Shown one piece after another: positions 30,000 to 39,001 of a stretch of 64,000 nt of DNA. The stretch is from the NCBI RefSeq assembly GCF_025290835.2, contig NZ_JAOCQD020000001.1:2232001-2296000 (forward strand). The letters run 5' to 3'. Each line of letters begins with the position of its first letter. The first letter of the stretch is position 1. The notes below the pieces were generated by a model that saw only the letters and a program-made list of their open reading frames with translations, made no database searches and had not been told where the DNA came from. The position numbers and the translations under genes are program-made. This DNA comes from Aquabacterium sp. OR-4. Its GTDB lineage: Bacteria; Pseudomonadota; Gammaproteobacteria; Burkholderiales; Burkholderiaceae_C.

Positions 30000-32429
30000 T
30001 CAGCGGCGGCCGCGCTTGCGACCACCACCACCACCACCACCACCACCACCACCACCACCTCCACCTCCACCGCCGCCGCCGCGGTTGTCGTTCTGGAACT
30101 TGCGCACGAAGGCATCGGCGCCGATGTAGCCCACCGAGGTCTTCATCGGGTCGGGCTGGCCGCCGCCAGCACCACCACCACCGCCACCACCGCCGCCGCC
30201 CTTGCCCTTGCGGGCAAACGGGTTCTGCTTCTGCACGAAGCGCTTGTCGTAGGTCTGCTCCAGCGGGTTCGGGATCGGGCCGTCCTCGGCGTACTCGCGC
30301 TTGGGCTGGCGCGCCTCGCGGATGGCACGCTTGTCGAAGGTCTGGATCAGCGGGTTCGGGATGCGCGCAAACTCGTCCGACTCGCGGTCACGCGGCGGAC
30401 GCTCGGCGCGATCACCCCGGTCGGCACGTTCTGCACGGTCGGGGCGCTCACGGCGCTCCTGCGGCCCGGCCGGCTGGCCCTGGCCCTGCTGGCCCTGCCC
30501 GCGCTGGCCGCCCTGCTTGGGGCCACGCTCCTGCGGCCGGTCGTTGCGCTCGCCGCGGTCCTGGCCGCGCTGCTTGCCACGCGGGCCGTCACCACGGCGG
30601 CCATCGCGTTCGCCGTCGCGCGGTGCTTCGCGGCCATCGCGGCCGTCACGCCCATCGCGACCGTCACGCCCATCGCGGCCCTCACGCCCATCGCGCCCGT
30701 CACGGCCACCGCGCACCGGCTCGCGGCCTCCCGCGGCACGGCGCAGCTCGGCCACCTCGGCCACGTTGAGCGCCACATGCACGCCACGCTTCAGGCCGCG
30801 CGGCAGCACCACGCAGCCGTAGCGGATGCGGATCAGCCGGCTGACCGCCAGGCCCACCTTGTCGAAGAGCTTGCGCACCTCGCGGTTGCGGCCTTCGTTG
30901 ATGACCACGCGGTACCAGTGGTTCACGCCTTCGCCGCCGCCGTCTTCGATCGACGTGAACTGCGCCCGCTGGCCATCGATCTCGACGCCATCGATCAGCT
31001 TCTGGCGCTGCTCCTGGTCCAGCGAGCCCAGCACGCGCACCGCGTACTCGCGCTCGACGCCGAAGCGCGGGTGCATCAGCTGGTTGGCCAGTTCGCCCGA
31101 GTTGGTGAACAGCAGCAGGCCTTCGGTGTTGATGTCGAGCCGGCCGACCGACTGCCACTTGCCCTGAGGCAGACGCGGCAGGCGGCGGAACACCGTGGGG
31201 CGGTGCTGCGGATCGTCGTGCGTGACCACTTCGCCCACCGGCTTGTGATAGGCCAGCACACGCGCCGGCAGGGGCGCGATGCGGACCTTGATCTGCCGGC
31301 CGGCCACGCTGATGCGGTCACCGAACGAGATGCGCTGGCCGGTGTGAGCCACCTGGCCATTGACCTGCACCTTGCCTTCGGCGATGAGCTGCTCCATGTC
31401 GCGGCGCGAGCCGATGCCGGCCTGGGCCAGCACCTTGTGCAGCTTGGGCGCATCGGGGTCGGCGGCCAGCACACGCTTGTCGGCGTCGGGCGGCGGCGGG
31501 GCTTCGCCGGCCGCGGCGTCGTAGGCACCCGACAGCACATCGGCGAAAGCCTCGCCCACGTCCAGACCCACCGGGCGCGGGCCGCCGTTGTCGTCGCCCA
31601 CCACGGCCGCCTCGGGCGGCACCACCATGGGTTCGTCGTCGTCATCGTCGCCATCGTCGCTGGCGCCGGGTTGCACGGTGACCACGGTGTATTCATCGGC
31701 CGCGCCGGCGCTGGCGGCATCACCGCCCTCGTCGCCACGCCCTTCGCCACGCCGGCCACGGCGGCGGTTGCGATTGCGGTTGCGGCGGCTTTCGCCATCG
31801 GCGCCAGCGTCTGCGCCGCCGGGTTCGCCACCTGCTTCGCCACCTGCCGCCCCATCCGCCGCTGCGGCGGCCTCGGTGGCCTCGGCGGGCGCGCTGGCGG
31901 CATCGGCGGCCGCGCCAGCCTGGGCACGCCCGGCCGCGGCCGGCGCAGGCGCAGGCACCGCGGCCGGCGCTTGCGGCAGCTCAGCGGCCGCCACCGGTGC
32001 GGCGGCAGCCAGCGGCGCCTCGGCTGCCGGCTCGGCAGCAGCCGCTGTACGGCGCCGTGTGCGGGCCGGCTTGGCCGCGGGTGCGTCGGCCACGGCATCG
32101 GCGCCCGGCTCAGGCGACGGGGCAGCGGCCGGCTCGGCGGCGGCCGGCGCCGCGGGTGCCGCAGCGGCTTCAGCCGGCTCGGCTGCCGGCGCGGCGGCCT
32201 TGCGCCGGGTGCGCTTGGCGGCAGGTGCGGGCGCCACGTCGGCTTCGGCCACCGGCTCGGCCACCACCGCCGCCGCGGGGCTGGTCGGCTCGGCAGACGC
32301 GTCGGCGGCGGGCTCGGTGGCCTTCACGGCGCGCTTGCGGCGCGGCTTGGGCGCGGCGGCCTCGGCTTCGGCTGCGCCAGGCGCACCCGACAGGTCGGAG
32401 GGCTTGGAATCGTTGTCTTGCGGGTTCAT
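30000..32429 (-). CDS. rluB: 23S rRNA pseudouridine(2605) synthase RluB with very long low-complexity tails
   Basis: Converts U2605 of 23S rRNA to pseudouridine. In the 809-residue protein only about residues 325-565 are the enzyme: an S4 domain ([20 protein letters not shown]) and the RsuA/RluB catalytic domain with [15 protein letters not shown] (catalytic Asp) and [18 protein letters not shown]. The first ~320 residues are Ala/Pro/Glu-rich with short basic blocks ([17 protein letters not shown]). The last ~240 hold GRDG repeats, RGD/RAE-type repeats, two motifs of the IPNPL-QT-DKR type, and two Gly runs. Family members are usually 250-300 residues, so the tails make up most of the protein. 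It overlaps scpB by ATGA. Confidence 0.93.
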   Translation of the reverse strand: MNPQDNDSKPSDLSGAPGAAEAEAAAPKPRRKRAVKATEPAADASAEPTSPAAAVVAEPVAEADVAPAPAAKRTRRKAAAPAAEPAEAAAAPAAPAAAEPAAAPSPEPGADAVADAPAAKPARTRRRTAAAAEPAAEAPLAAAAPVAAAELPQAPAAVPAPAPAAAGRAQAGAAADAASAPAEATEAAAAADGAAGGEAGGEPGGADAGADGESRRNRNRNRRRGRRGEGRGDEGGDAASAGAADEYTVVTVQPGASDDGDDDDDEPMVVPPEAAVVGDDNGGPRPVGLDVGEAFADVLSGAYDAAAGEAPPPPDADKRVLAADPDAPKLHKVLAQAGIGSRRDMEQLIAEGKVQVNGQVAHTGQRISFGDRISVAGRQIKVRIAPLPARVLAYHKPVGEVVTHDDPQHRPTVFRRLPRLPQGKWQSVGRLDINTEGLLLFTNSGELANQLMHPRFGVEREYAVRVLGSLDQEQRQKLIDGVEIDGQRAQFTSIEDGGGEGVNHWYRVVINEGRNREVRKLFDKVGLAVSRLIRIRYGCVVLPRGLKRGVHVALNVAEVAELRRAAGGREPVRGGRDGRDGREGRDGRDGRDGRDGRDGREAPRDGERDGRRGDGPRGKQRGQDRGERNDRPQERGPKQGGQRGQGQQGQGQPAGPQERRERPDRAERADRGDRAERPPRDRESDEFARIPNPLIQTFDKRAIREARQPKREYAEDGPIPNPLEQTYDKRFVQKQNPFARKGKGGGGGGGGGGAGGGQPDPMKTSVGYIGADAFVRKFQNDNRGGGGGGGGGGGGGGGGGGGGRKRGRR
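30021..30080 (-). repeat. GGT microsatellite coding for a poly-Gly run in RluB
   Basis: On the coding strand 13 GGT codons in a row are preceded by seven mixed Gly codons, giving about 20 glycines just before the RKRGRR end of RluB. Trinucleotide repeats are prone to in-frame length change. Confidence 0.9.
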
Positions 32430-33223
32430 GCGTGCGCAGCGGGGGGGATGTCGGTGGAGGCGTCGCCGTCGGCCGGTGCCGGGGCGGGATCGGCAGCCGC
32501 AGGAGCGGTTGCCTCGGGGTCAAGCAGGGAGGCGGCAGGTGCCGCCAGGTCAGCGGGCACGGCCGGTGCCAGAACCTCGGCGAGGTCGGTCACCACGGCC
32601 ACGGCCTCGGCGGGCAGGGCCGCGTCCAGCGGCAGATCGGCCTGGCCGGGATCGTCTTCCGGCGCCGGTGGCGGCAGCTCGGCACGGCCGGGGTCGAACA
32701 CCTCGGCCGTGGGCGGGCCTTCGAGCGTTGGCAGCTGGTCGAGGCTGGCCAGGCCGAGGTCGTCAAGAAACTGCCGCGTGGTGGCATACAGCGCCGGGCG
32801 GCCCGGCGCCTCGCGGTAGCCGATGCTCTCGATCCAGCCGCGGTCCTCGAGCGACTTGACGATCTGGCTGGAGACCGTGACACCGCGGATGTCTTCGATG
32901 TCGCCGCGGGTCACCGGCTGGCGGTAGGCAATGATGGCCAGCGTCTCCATCGTGGCGCGCGAGTAGCGCGGCGGCTTCTCGGGGTGCAGGCGGTCCAGGT
33001 AGTCGCGCAGCTCGGGCCGGCTTTGAAACCGCCAGCCACTGGACAGGGCCACCAGCTCGACGCCGCGGCCTTCCCAGTCACGCACCAGCTCGTCGAGCAG
33101 GCTGCGCAAGGTGTCGGCACCCACCTGCTCGTCGAACAGCAGGCGCATGTCGCGCAGGGGCAGCGGCTGCTGCGCGCAGATCAAAGCGGTCTCGAGGACG
33201 CGCTTGGCCTCAAGTGTGTTCAT
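32426..33223 (-). CDS. scpB: Segregation and condensation protein ScpB
   Basis: Winged-helix subunit of the SMC-ScpAB condensin. 265 residues: tandem winged-helix domains in the first ~175 ([60 protein letters not shown]), then an Ala/Pro/Asp-rich tail of about 90 residues. Start ATG 33223 overlaps a possible 18-codon leader frame. The rluB start overlaps its stop, so the rRNA enzyme and ScpB are coupled, as is common in proteobacteria. scpA is not in the window. Confidence 0.95.
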   Translation of the reverse strand: MNTLEAKRVLETALICAQQPLPLRDMRLLFDEQVGADTLRSLLDELVRDWEGRGVELVALSSGWRFQSRPELRDYLDRLHPEKPPRYSRATMETLAIIAYRQPVTRGDIEDIRGVTVSSQIVKSLEDRGWIESIGYREAPGRPALYATTRQFLDDLGLASLDQLPTLEGPPTAEVFDPGRAELPPPAPEDDPGQADLPLDAALPAEAVAVVTDLAEVLAPAVPADLAAPAASLLDPEATAPAAADPAPAPADGDASTDIPPAAHA

Positions 33224-33553
33224 GAACCCTTGTTCACGTGGGCCACCGGGTGAGCGGCGGCAATGTCGAATCGCATCGTGGCGAAAGTCCGGGGGAGCCG
33301 GATCGGTGGCAGCGCCGGCGGTTGCCAGTGGCGCGCTTCATCGTTTGTCGACCGGGAGGCGGCCCGTTGCCGCAGAACCCGACGGGGCCCGTCGCACGTT
33401 GTTCGGCGTTCGGGCGGCTCGTCCGGCGGCCGTGGGGGCTGGGCCGGAGGGGCATCACCAGTGAGGGGGCTCTGTCGGGATCGTGGATCCCTCGCCCTCG
33501 GCGCACCGGCTTGCGGCCGCAGTATAGCGCCACGCCGGCGCGGCGCCCGGTCG
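33224..33553 (-). promoter_or_regulatory. 330-base region before scpB, probable leader/promoter
   Basis: No convincing gene. Read leftward it holds a -10-like TATACT (33531-33536) without a good -35, GC-rich stem-forming stretches, and a possible 18-codon frame (33276 to 33220) whose stop overlaps the scpB start as ATGA. It separates rluD from scpB. Confidence 0.4.
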
Positions 33554-34564
33554 TCAATCCTGCGCCACGGCTGGCGCACCGGGCTGCACCTGGGCCCAGG
33601 CGGCCGCCAGGTCGGGCGGCAGCGCGGCGGCAAAGGCCATCGGGCGCTCGTCGGCCGGGTGGGCAAAGGCCAGCTCGGCGGCATGCAGGGCCTGGCGCTG
33701 CAGGCCCAGCACCGGGCGCCCGCCATACAGCGCATCGGCCAGCAGCGGGTGGCCGCGCGACGACAGGTGCACACGGATCTGGTGCGTGCGGCCGGTGTGC
33801 AGCTTGCAGCGCACGGCCGTGACGGCGCGGCCGTCGATCTCGACCACGGCCAGCCGCTCGACATCGGTGCGCGCCGCCTTGCCCGAGGCCACCACCGCCA
33901 TGCGCAGGCGCGAGGCCGGATCGCGGCCGACCGGCGCGTCGATGCGGCTGCGCGCCCAGGGCACGGCCCCGTGCGCCAGCGCCAGGTACACGCGGTGCAC
34001 GTCGCGCGCGGCAATGCGCCGCACCAGTGCGGTCATGGCCGGCAGCGTCTTGGCCACCACCATCAGGCCGCTGGTGTCCTTGTCGAGCCGGTGCACGATG
34101 CCGGCGCGCGGCAGCACCGCGGCGCCGGCATGGTGGGCCAGCAGGCCGTTGAGCAGCGTGCCCGACCAGTGGCCGGCGGCCGGGTGCACCACCAGGCCGG
34201 CCGGCTTGTTGATGACCAGCATGTGGGCGTCTTCGTAGACGATGCTCAGCGCCATCGGCTCTGGCCGGAAAGCCTGGCTCTCGGCGGTGGGCACCAGCTC
34301 GACGCGCAGGTGCTGGCCGGCGCGCAGCTTGCGCGAGGCGGTGGCCTGCACCTGGCCGTCCAGCTGCACATGGCCACGGTCGATCAGGCCCTGCAGGTGG
34401 CTGCGCGAGAACTCGGGCGCCAGCGCAACCAGGGCCTTGTCCAGGCGCAGGCCGTGCTGGTCGCGGGCCACGGCGGCCTCGCGCCATTCGACCTGGGCTT
34501 CATCGGGCGAGTCGGCGGCTTCGGCCGCGTCGGCGGCGTCGATGGCATCGGCAGGGTCGGCCAT
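33554..34564 (-). CDS. rluD: 23S rRNA pseudouridine(1911/1915/1917) synthase RluD
   Basis: Pseudouridylates helix 69 of 23S rRNA. 336 residues from ATG 34564: an acidic/Ala-rich N-terminal extension (MADPADAIDAADAAEAADSP), an S4 domain (LRLDKALVALAPEFSRSHLQ), and the RluA-family catalytic motif AGIVHRLDKDTSGLMVVAKT with the catalytic Asp. Divergent from bamD, 70 bases apart; the rluD/bamD divergent pair is a conserved arrangement. The frame extends to 34816 on the antisense of bamD and that part is rejected. Confidence 0.96.
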   Translation of the reverse strand: MADPADAIDAADAAEAADSPDEAQVEWREAAVARDQHGLRLDKALVALAPEFSRSHLQGLIDRGHVQLDGQVQATASRKLRAGQHLRVELVPTAESQAFRPEPMALSIVYEDAHMLVINKPAGLVVHPAAGHWSGTLLNGLLAHHAGAAVLPRAGIVHRLDKDTSGLMVVAKTLPAMTALVRRIAARDVHRVYLALAHGAVPWARSRIDAPVGRDPASRLRMAVVASGKAARTDVERLAVVEIDGRAVTAVRCKLHTGRTHQIRVHLSSRGHPLLADALYGGRPVLGLQRQALHAAELAFAHPADERPMAFAAALPPDLAAAWAQVQPGAPAVAQD

Positions 34565-34634
34565 TAGAATCGCGCCGGTTTCTCGAGTTGCATGGAAGGA
34601 AGCCCGCCGCGTTGCGGGGGCTGAAAGCGAAGAA

Positions 34635-35489
34635 ATGAGCCTGTTGCGCGTGTTCGGCCTGTTCGAGATGAAGCGACCTGCAGCGCAGGCCCTGGGCCGC
34701 AGTGCCGGCACCGTGCTGCTGGTGTCGATGCTGGCGCTGGCCGGCGCATTGTCGGGATGCAGCAGCAGCCCCAAGGACGATCGCGGTTCGGCCGAGAAAT
34801 TGTATGCAGATGCCAAGGACGACTTGCGCGCCGGCAGCTATGACGCGGCGATCAAGGGCTTCGAGAAGGTCGAGGGCCGTGCCGCCGGCACGCTGCTGGC
34901 CCAGCAGGCACTGCTGGACATGGCCTATGCCCAGTGGAAAAGCGGCGAGCGCGTGCAGGCCATTGCCACGCTTGACCGCTTCATCAAGCTGCACCCGTCA
35001 AGCCCGGCCTTCGACTACGCGCCTTACCTCAAGGGCCTGGTCAACTTCAACGACAACACCGGCTTCCTGAGCAACATCTCGCGGCAGAACGTGTCCGAGC
35101 GCGACCAGCAGGCCTCGCGCGATGCGTTCCAGTCGTTCCAGCAGCTGGTCGAGCAGTTTCCGGAATCAAAGTACGCGCCCGACGCGCGCCAGCGCATGGA
35201 CTACATCGCCAATGCGCTGGCCGAGTACGAGGTGCATGTGGCGCGCTACTACTACCGCCGCTCGGCCTATCTGGCGGCGGCCAACCGCGCCCAACTGGCG
35301 GTGCGCGAGTACCAGGGCGCGCCGGCGCTGGAAGAGGCGCTGTACATCATGGTGGTGAGCTACGACCGCCTGGGCCTGACCGCGCTGCGCGACGACGCCG
35401 AGCGCGTGATGAAGAAGAACTTTCCCGACAGCCGCCACTACAAGGACGGCATCCGCCTGCCCGAGCAGGCGTGGTGGCAGTTCTGGTGA
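34635..35489 (+). CDS. bamD: Outer-membrane assembly lipoprotein BamD
   Basis: Essential BAM-complex lipoprotein with TPR repeats. 284 residues from ATG 34635; signal peptide with lipobox ALSGC (from AGTVLLVSMLALAGALSGC), then the TPR domain (AEKLYADAKDDLRAGSYDAA, FVKLHP-type repeats) and the conserved LVNFNDNTGFLSNISRQNVS region. A second start, ATG 34668 (MKRPAAQALGRS), would give a more usual signal peptide length and cannot be excluded. A -10-like TAGAAT lies at 34565-34570. Followed by strong hairpins. Confidence 0.94.
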   Translation: MSLLRVFGLFEMKRPAAQALGRSAGTVLLVSMLALAGALSGCSSSPKDDRGSAEKLYADAKDDLRAGSYDAAIKGFEKVEGRAAGTLLAQQALLDMAYAQWKSGERVQAIATLDRFIKLHPSSPAFDYAPYLKGLVNFNDNTGFLSNISRQNVSERDQQASRDAFQSFQQLVEQFPESKYAPDARQRMDYIANALAEYEVHVARYYYRRSAYLAAANRAQLAVREYQGAPALEEALYIMVVSYDRLGLTALRDDAERVMKKNFPDSRHYKDGIRLPEQAWWQFW

Positions 35490-35592
35490 CATGGAGCACC
35501 CGGCACCGCGGGTACGCGGTGCCACCCGCCGCGCGGGTTGGCGGGCCGCGCTTGGGAGCGGCCCGGCACTCGGCCCGCGGGCGCTCCCGGCA

Positions 35593-35623
35593 CCTCAGCT
35601 AGGCTGAGGCTGCCTCGGCAGCC
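35593..35623. terminator. Overlapping hairpins between convergent bamD and dinG
   Basis: CCTCAGC-TAG-GCTGAGG (35593-35609) and GGCTGCC-TC-GGCAGCC (35608-35623) are perfect 7-bp stems sharing two bases, placed between two convergent stops. Only one stem can form at a time. No U-tract. Confidence 0.5.
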
Positions 35624-35626
35624 ACC

Positions 35627-37888
35627 TCATGCCACGGCGTTCAGCGCTGCCAGCTCGTCCAGCCAGGCCAGCGCGTCGTCCTCGGTATCCAGCGTGCCCA
35701 TGGGTGGCAGCGCGGCGCGCAAAGTGCGGCCGTAGGGCATGCGGCGCAGGCGGGGGTCGGTGATGACCAGCAGGCCGCGGTCGGTCTCGCTGCGGATCAG
35801 CCGGCCGGCGCCCTGCTTCAGCGAGATGGCGGCCTCGGGCACATGAAAGTCGTCGAAGGGGTCGCGGCCCTCGGCCTGCAGCGCCTTGGCGCGGGCCTGC
35901 ACCAGCGGGTCATGCGGCGGTGGGAACGGCAGCTTGTCGATGATCACGCACTGCAGTGCGGCGCCCGGCACGTCGATGCCCTCCCAGAAGCTGGCCGAGC
36001 CGACCAGCACGCTGCCGGGCGTGTCGAGAAAGCGGCGCAGCAGCGAGCGCTTGGGATGGCTGCCCTGCACCAGCACGCTGAGCGGTGTGCCGGCAGCGCG
36101 CGCCGTGGCCTCCAGCGCCTCGGCGATCAGCGGCAATACGCGCAGCGTGGTGGTCAGCACGAAGGTGCGGCCGCCCAGACGGCCGGCCAGGCGCGCCGCC
36201 AGCGCCCCCACCGCCGCCGGGTGATCGGGCTGGTTGGGCAGCGGAAACTGCCGCGGCACCCAGGTGCGGGCATGGGCGGCGTAGTCGAAGGGGCTGTCGA
36301 CCTTGAGCTTGCGTGCGTCTTCCACCGCCGCCGATTCGCTGAACCAGCGCAGTTCGTCGTCGCTGCCCAGCGTGGCCGAGGTGAAGATCCAGGCCCGCGG
36401 CGCGGCGCTGCGCTGCTCGGTGAACAGGTCGCGGATGTGCAGCGGTGATTGCACCAGGCGCGCGTCGCGCGGCGACAGGTCGATCCAGCGCACCCGGTCC
36501 AGCGGCGCCGGGCGCTCGAAGTCGTGCGCCAGCTGGGCCAGGCGGCGGGCGCGCTCGATCAGCCGCGTGAAGTCGGGCGAGGTGGCCTCCACCGCCAGCG
36601 CGGCCTCGCAGGCCGCATCGGCCGCGGCGGCCACGCCAGCCAGGGCCTGGCCAAATCCTTCGGCATGGGCGCTGGCGGTGGCGCGCTCGTCCCAGCGCAG
36701 CTTGAGCACGCCCTTGGGCTCGCGCAGCGGGCCGGCGCAGGCCAGGCGCAAGTCACGCGCGGCGCGCTCCAGCCCGCCGGCCAGCAGCTGCCAATCCTGC
36801 TGGCCACGGGCATGGGTGAGGCCGGCGGCCAGCAGGTCGCGCGCAAAGTCGATGGCCTGGTAGGCCGACAAGGTGGTGCCCAGGAACTGCAGGCCGGTCT
36901 CCACCAGCTGGTGGGCCTCGTCGAACACGGCGGCGTCCACCGTGGGCAGCAGTTCGGCCACGCCGCTGTCGCGCAGCGACAGGTCGGCAAAAAACAGGTG
37001 GTGATTGACCACCACCAGATCGGCGGCCATGGCCTCGCGGCGGGCGCGCACCACATGGCACTGGGCGAACTGCGGGCAGTCGCTGCCCAGGCAGTTGTCG
37101 CGCGTGGAGCTGACCAGCGGGATCACCGGCGAACGGTCGTCCAGGCCCTCGATCTCGGCCAGGTCGCCGGTGCGGGTGCTGGGCGCCCAGGTTTCCACCC
37201 GCGCCAGCGCACGCACGGCAAAACGATCGGGCAGCGTGGCGGTCTCGCGGGCCTGCTGCAGCCGGTGGATGCACAGGTAGCTGCCGCGGCCCTTGAGCAG
37301 CGCAATGCGCACCGGCAGGGCCAGGGCGTCGCGCAGGCGCGGCAGGTCGCGCAGGTACAGCTGATCCTGCAGGCTCTTGGTGGCGGTGGAGACCAGGGCG
37401 CGCCGCCCCGACAGCAGCAGCGGCACCAGGTAGGCGAAGGTCTTGCCCACGCCGGTGCCGGCCTCGGCCACCAGGGTGTCGCGGCGCGCCACGGCCTCGG
37501 CCACCGCCTGCGCCAGCTGGCGCTGCGGTTCACGCTCCACGAAGCCGGCATCCACCTGGGCCAGCGCACCACCGGCCGACAAGGCCGCCAGCGTGGCCTC
37601 GACCAGGGCCTGCGGGTCGGTGCTGGCGGCATAGGCCGCCACCGGCGCGGCGGCGGTCAGCGCGGGGCCGCTGCCGGGGATATCGGGCCAGGGCGGGGGC
37701 TCGAGCGGGGGATCGAGCGGCGGCTCGAGCGGCGGCTCGAACGGGAGGGCAGCCGGATCACGGGCCGCGGTCGCATCGGCGCCCGGCGCCTCGGGCGTGG
37801 GCGTGAGTGTGGGCTCGGGGGCTGATGCAGCCCATGGCACGGCGGGCGCGGCGTGGCCGGCCAGGCTGTCGGGTGGCAACGCGCTCAC
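35627..37888 (-). CDS. DinG/YoaA-type ATP-dependent DNA helicase
   Basis: XPD-like superfamily 2, 5'-3' helicase with an iron-sulfur cluster. 753 residues: Walker A EAGTGVGKTFAYL at about 142-154, motif II as DEAHQLVE, the four cluster cysteines in GSYLCIHR and DNCLGSDCPQFAQCHVV, and the helicase C-domain SASFWEGIDVPGAALQ and KQGAGRLIRSETDRG. The first ~90 residues are a non-conserved Pro/Ala-rich extension with short repeats (EPPLEPPLDPPLEPPP). ATG 37888 overlaps the DUF465 stop as ATGA. Sequence does not separate DinG from YoaA roles. Confidence 0.9.
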   Translation of the reverse strand: MSALPPDSLAGHAAPAVPWAASAPEPTLTPTPEAPGADATAARDPAALPFEPPLEPPLDPPLEPPPWPDIPGSGPALTAAAPVAAYAASTDPQALVEATLAALSAGGALAQVDAGFVEREPQRQLAQAVAEAVARRDTLVAEAGTGVGKTFAYLVPLLLSGRRALVSTATKSLQDQLYLRDLPRLRDALALPVRIALLKGRGSYLCIHRLQQARETATLPDRFAVRALARVETWAPSTRTGDLAEIEGLDDRSPVIPLVSSTRDNCLGSDCPQFAQCHVVRARREAMAADLVVVNHHLFFADLSLRDSGVAELLPTVDAAVFDEAHQLVETGLQFLGTTLSAYQAIDFARDLLAAGLTHARGQQDWQLLAGGLERAARDLRLACAGPLREPKGVLKLRWDERATASAHAEGFGQALAGVAAAADAACEAALAVEATSPDFTRLIERARRLAQLAHDFERPAPLDRVRWIDLSPRDARLVQSPLHIRDLFTEQRSAAPRAWIFTSATLGSDDELRWFSESAAVEDARKLKVDSPFDYAAHARTWVPRQFPLPNQPDHPAAVGALAARLAGRLGGRTFVLTTTLRVLPLIAEALEATARAAGTPLSVLVQGSHPKRSLLRRFLDTPGSVLVGSASFWEGIDVPGAALQCVIIDKLPFPPPHDPLVQARAKALQAEGRDPFDDFHVPEAAISLKQGAGRLIRSETDRGLLVITDPRLRRMPYGRTLRAALPPMGTLDTEDDALAWLDELAALNAVA

Positions 37889-38118
37889 GCCGGCTCGGGA
37901 GGATCGAGCTGCGCCTCGAGCTGGGCGATCTGGTCGCGCAAGGCCAGCCGGCGTTTTTTCAGCCGGCGCAGCGTCAGCTCGTCCAGCGGGCTGAGGCTGG
38001 TCACGTCGGCCAGGGTGCGGTCGATCAGGGCGTCGAGGTCGGCGTGGGCCATGCGCAGCTCGATCATTCGCCGCTGCGGCGAGTGCAGATTGAGGTCGAG
38101 CGGCGCGTCATCGGTCAT
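37885..38118 (-). CDS. DUF465 (YdcH-like) small coiled-coil protein
   Basis: 77-residue protein from ATG 38118: MTDDAPLDLNLHSPQRRMIE, with an EL-MAH-DLD block and a C-terminal basic coiled coil (LRRLKKRRLALRDQIAQLEA), the DUF465/YdcH pattern. Function unknown. Translationally coupled to the helicase (ATGA). The frame continues upstream to 38187 but the DUF465 homology begins near ATG 38118. Divergent from the PP2C gene, 67 bases apart. Confidence 0.8.
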   Translation of the reverse strand: MTDDAPLDLNLHSPQRRMIELRMAHADLDALIDRTLADVTSLSPLDELTLRRLKKRRLALRDQIAQLEAQLDPPEPA

Positions 38119-38185
38119 CGCGCGGCCAGTGTAGGCCACGGGCGTGGCGCGCTTCATCGGGGCCGGGCGCTTATCATCACCGGCC

Positions 38186-38956
38186 ATGAGCGCCGTGATG
38201 CCCCAGGCCTATCGCCTTTCTGCTGCCACTGCCCTGCACCGTGGCGACCGCGCCTACCAGCAGGACCAGGTGGAGATCCTGCGCCACGAGCGTGTGCCCG
38301 GCTGCCTGCTGGGCGTGCTGGCCGACGGCATGGGCGGCAAGAGCGGCGGGCGCAAGGCGGCCGACCAGGTGATCCTCACCGCGCGCCAGCTGTTCGAGCG
38401 CCATCTGCCGGCCAAGGACGACGGTGGCGAGCTGCTGCGCCAGCTGGTGATGGAGGCGCACCTGATGATCAAGCTCACCGCCATCACCGCCGAAGAAGAA
38501 CCGCACAGCACCGCGGTGGCCTTTTTGCTCGGCCCGGGGCTCGAATGCGCGGTGGCGCATGCCGGCGATTCGCGGCTGTACCACTTTCGCGGTGGCGAGC
38601 TGGTCACCCGCACGCTCGATCACTCGTACGTGCAGCGCCTGATCGACGAAGGCAAGATCACCGAAGAGCAGGCGCTCACCCACCCGCAGGGCAATCTGCT
38701 GACCGGCTGCCTGGGCAGCCCGGCCGATCCGCCCACCACGCTGCACCACATCGACGCGCTGCAGCCCGGTGACGCGCTGCTGGCCTGCAGCGACGGGCTG
38801 TGGCACTACTTCACGCCGCGCGAGCTGGGCGCCGTGGTGAGCCAGCTGCCGCCGCGTGAGGCCGCCGAGATGCTGGTGACCCGCGCCCGCCAGCGCGCCC
38901 ACGGCCAGGGCGACAACCTGTCGCTGGCCCTGGTGCGCCTGGAGAGCCTGGGCTGA
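38186..38956 (+). CDS. PP2C-family serine/threonine phosphatase
   Basis: Metal-dependent Ser/Thr phosphatase in the cytosol; partner kinase not identified. 256 residues from ATG 38186 (MSAVMPQAYRLSAATALHRG): metal-binding motifs LADGMGGKSGGRKAADQV, VAHAGDSRLYHFRGGELV, LACSDGLWHYFTPREL, and GQGDNLSLALVRL. The length equals a bare catalytic domain. A -10-like TATCAT sits only 9 bases before the ATG, so the transcript may be nearly leaderless. No Ser/Thr kinase or FHA gene is nearby. Confidence 0.9.
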   Translation: MSAVMPQAYRLSAATALHRGDRAYQQDQVEILRHERVPGCLLGVLADGMGGKSGGRKAADQVILTARQLFERHLPAKDDGGELLRQLVMEAHLMIKLTAITAEEEPHSTAVAFLLGPGLECAVAHAGDSRLYHFRGGELVTRTLDHSYVQRLIDEGKITEEQALTHPQGNLLTGCLGSPADPPTTLHHIDALQPGDALLACSDGLWHYFTPRELGAVVSQLPPREAAEMLVTRARQRAHGQGDNLSLALVRLESLG

Positions 38957-38965
38957 CCAGAGAAC

Positions 38966-38984
38966 CCGCACGCCCCGCGTGCGG
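38966..38984. terminator. Hairpin between convergent PP2C gene and secreted hypothetical gene
   Basis: CCGCACG-CCCCG-CGTGCGG: a perfect 7-bp stem placed between two convergent stop codons; no U-tract. Confidence 0.45.
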
Positions 38985-39001
38985 CATGTCTGGCCAATGG
39001 T

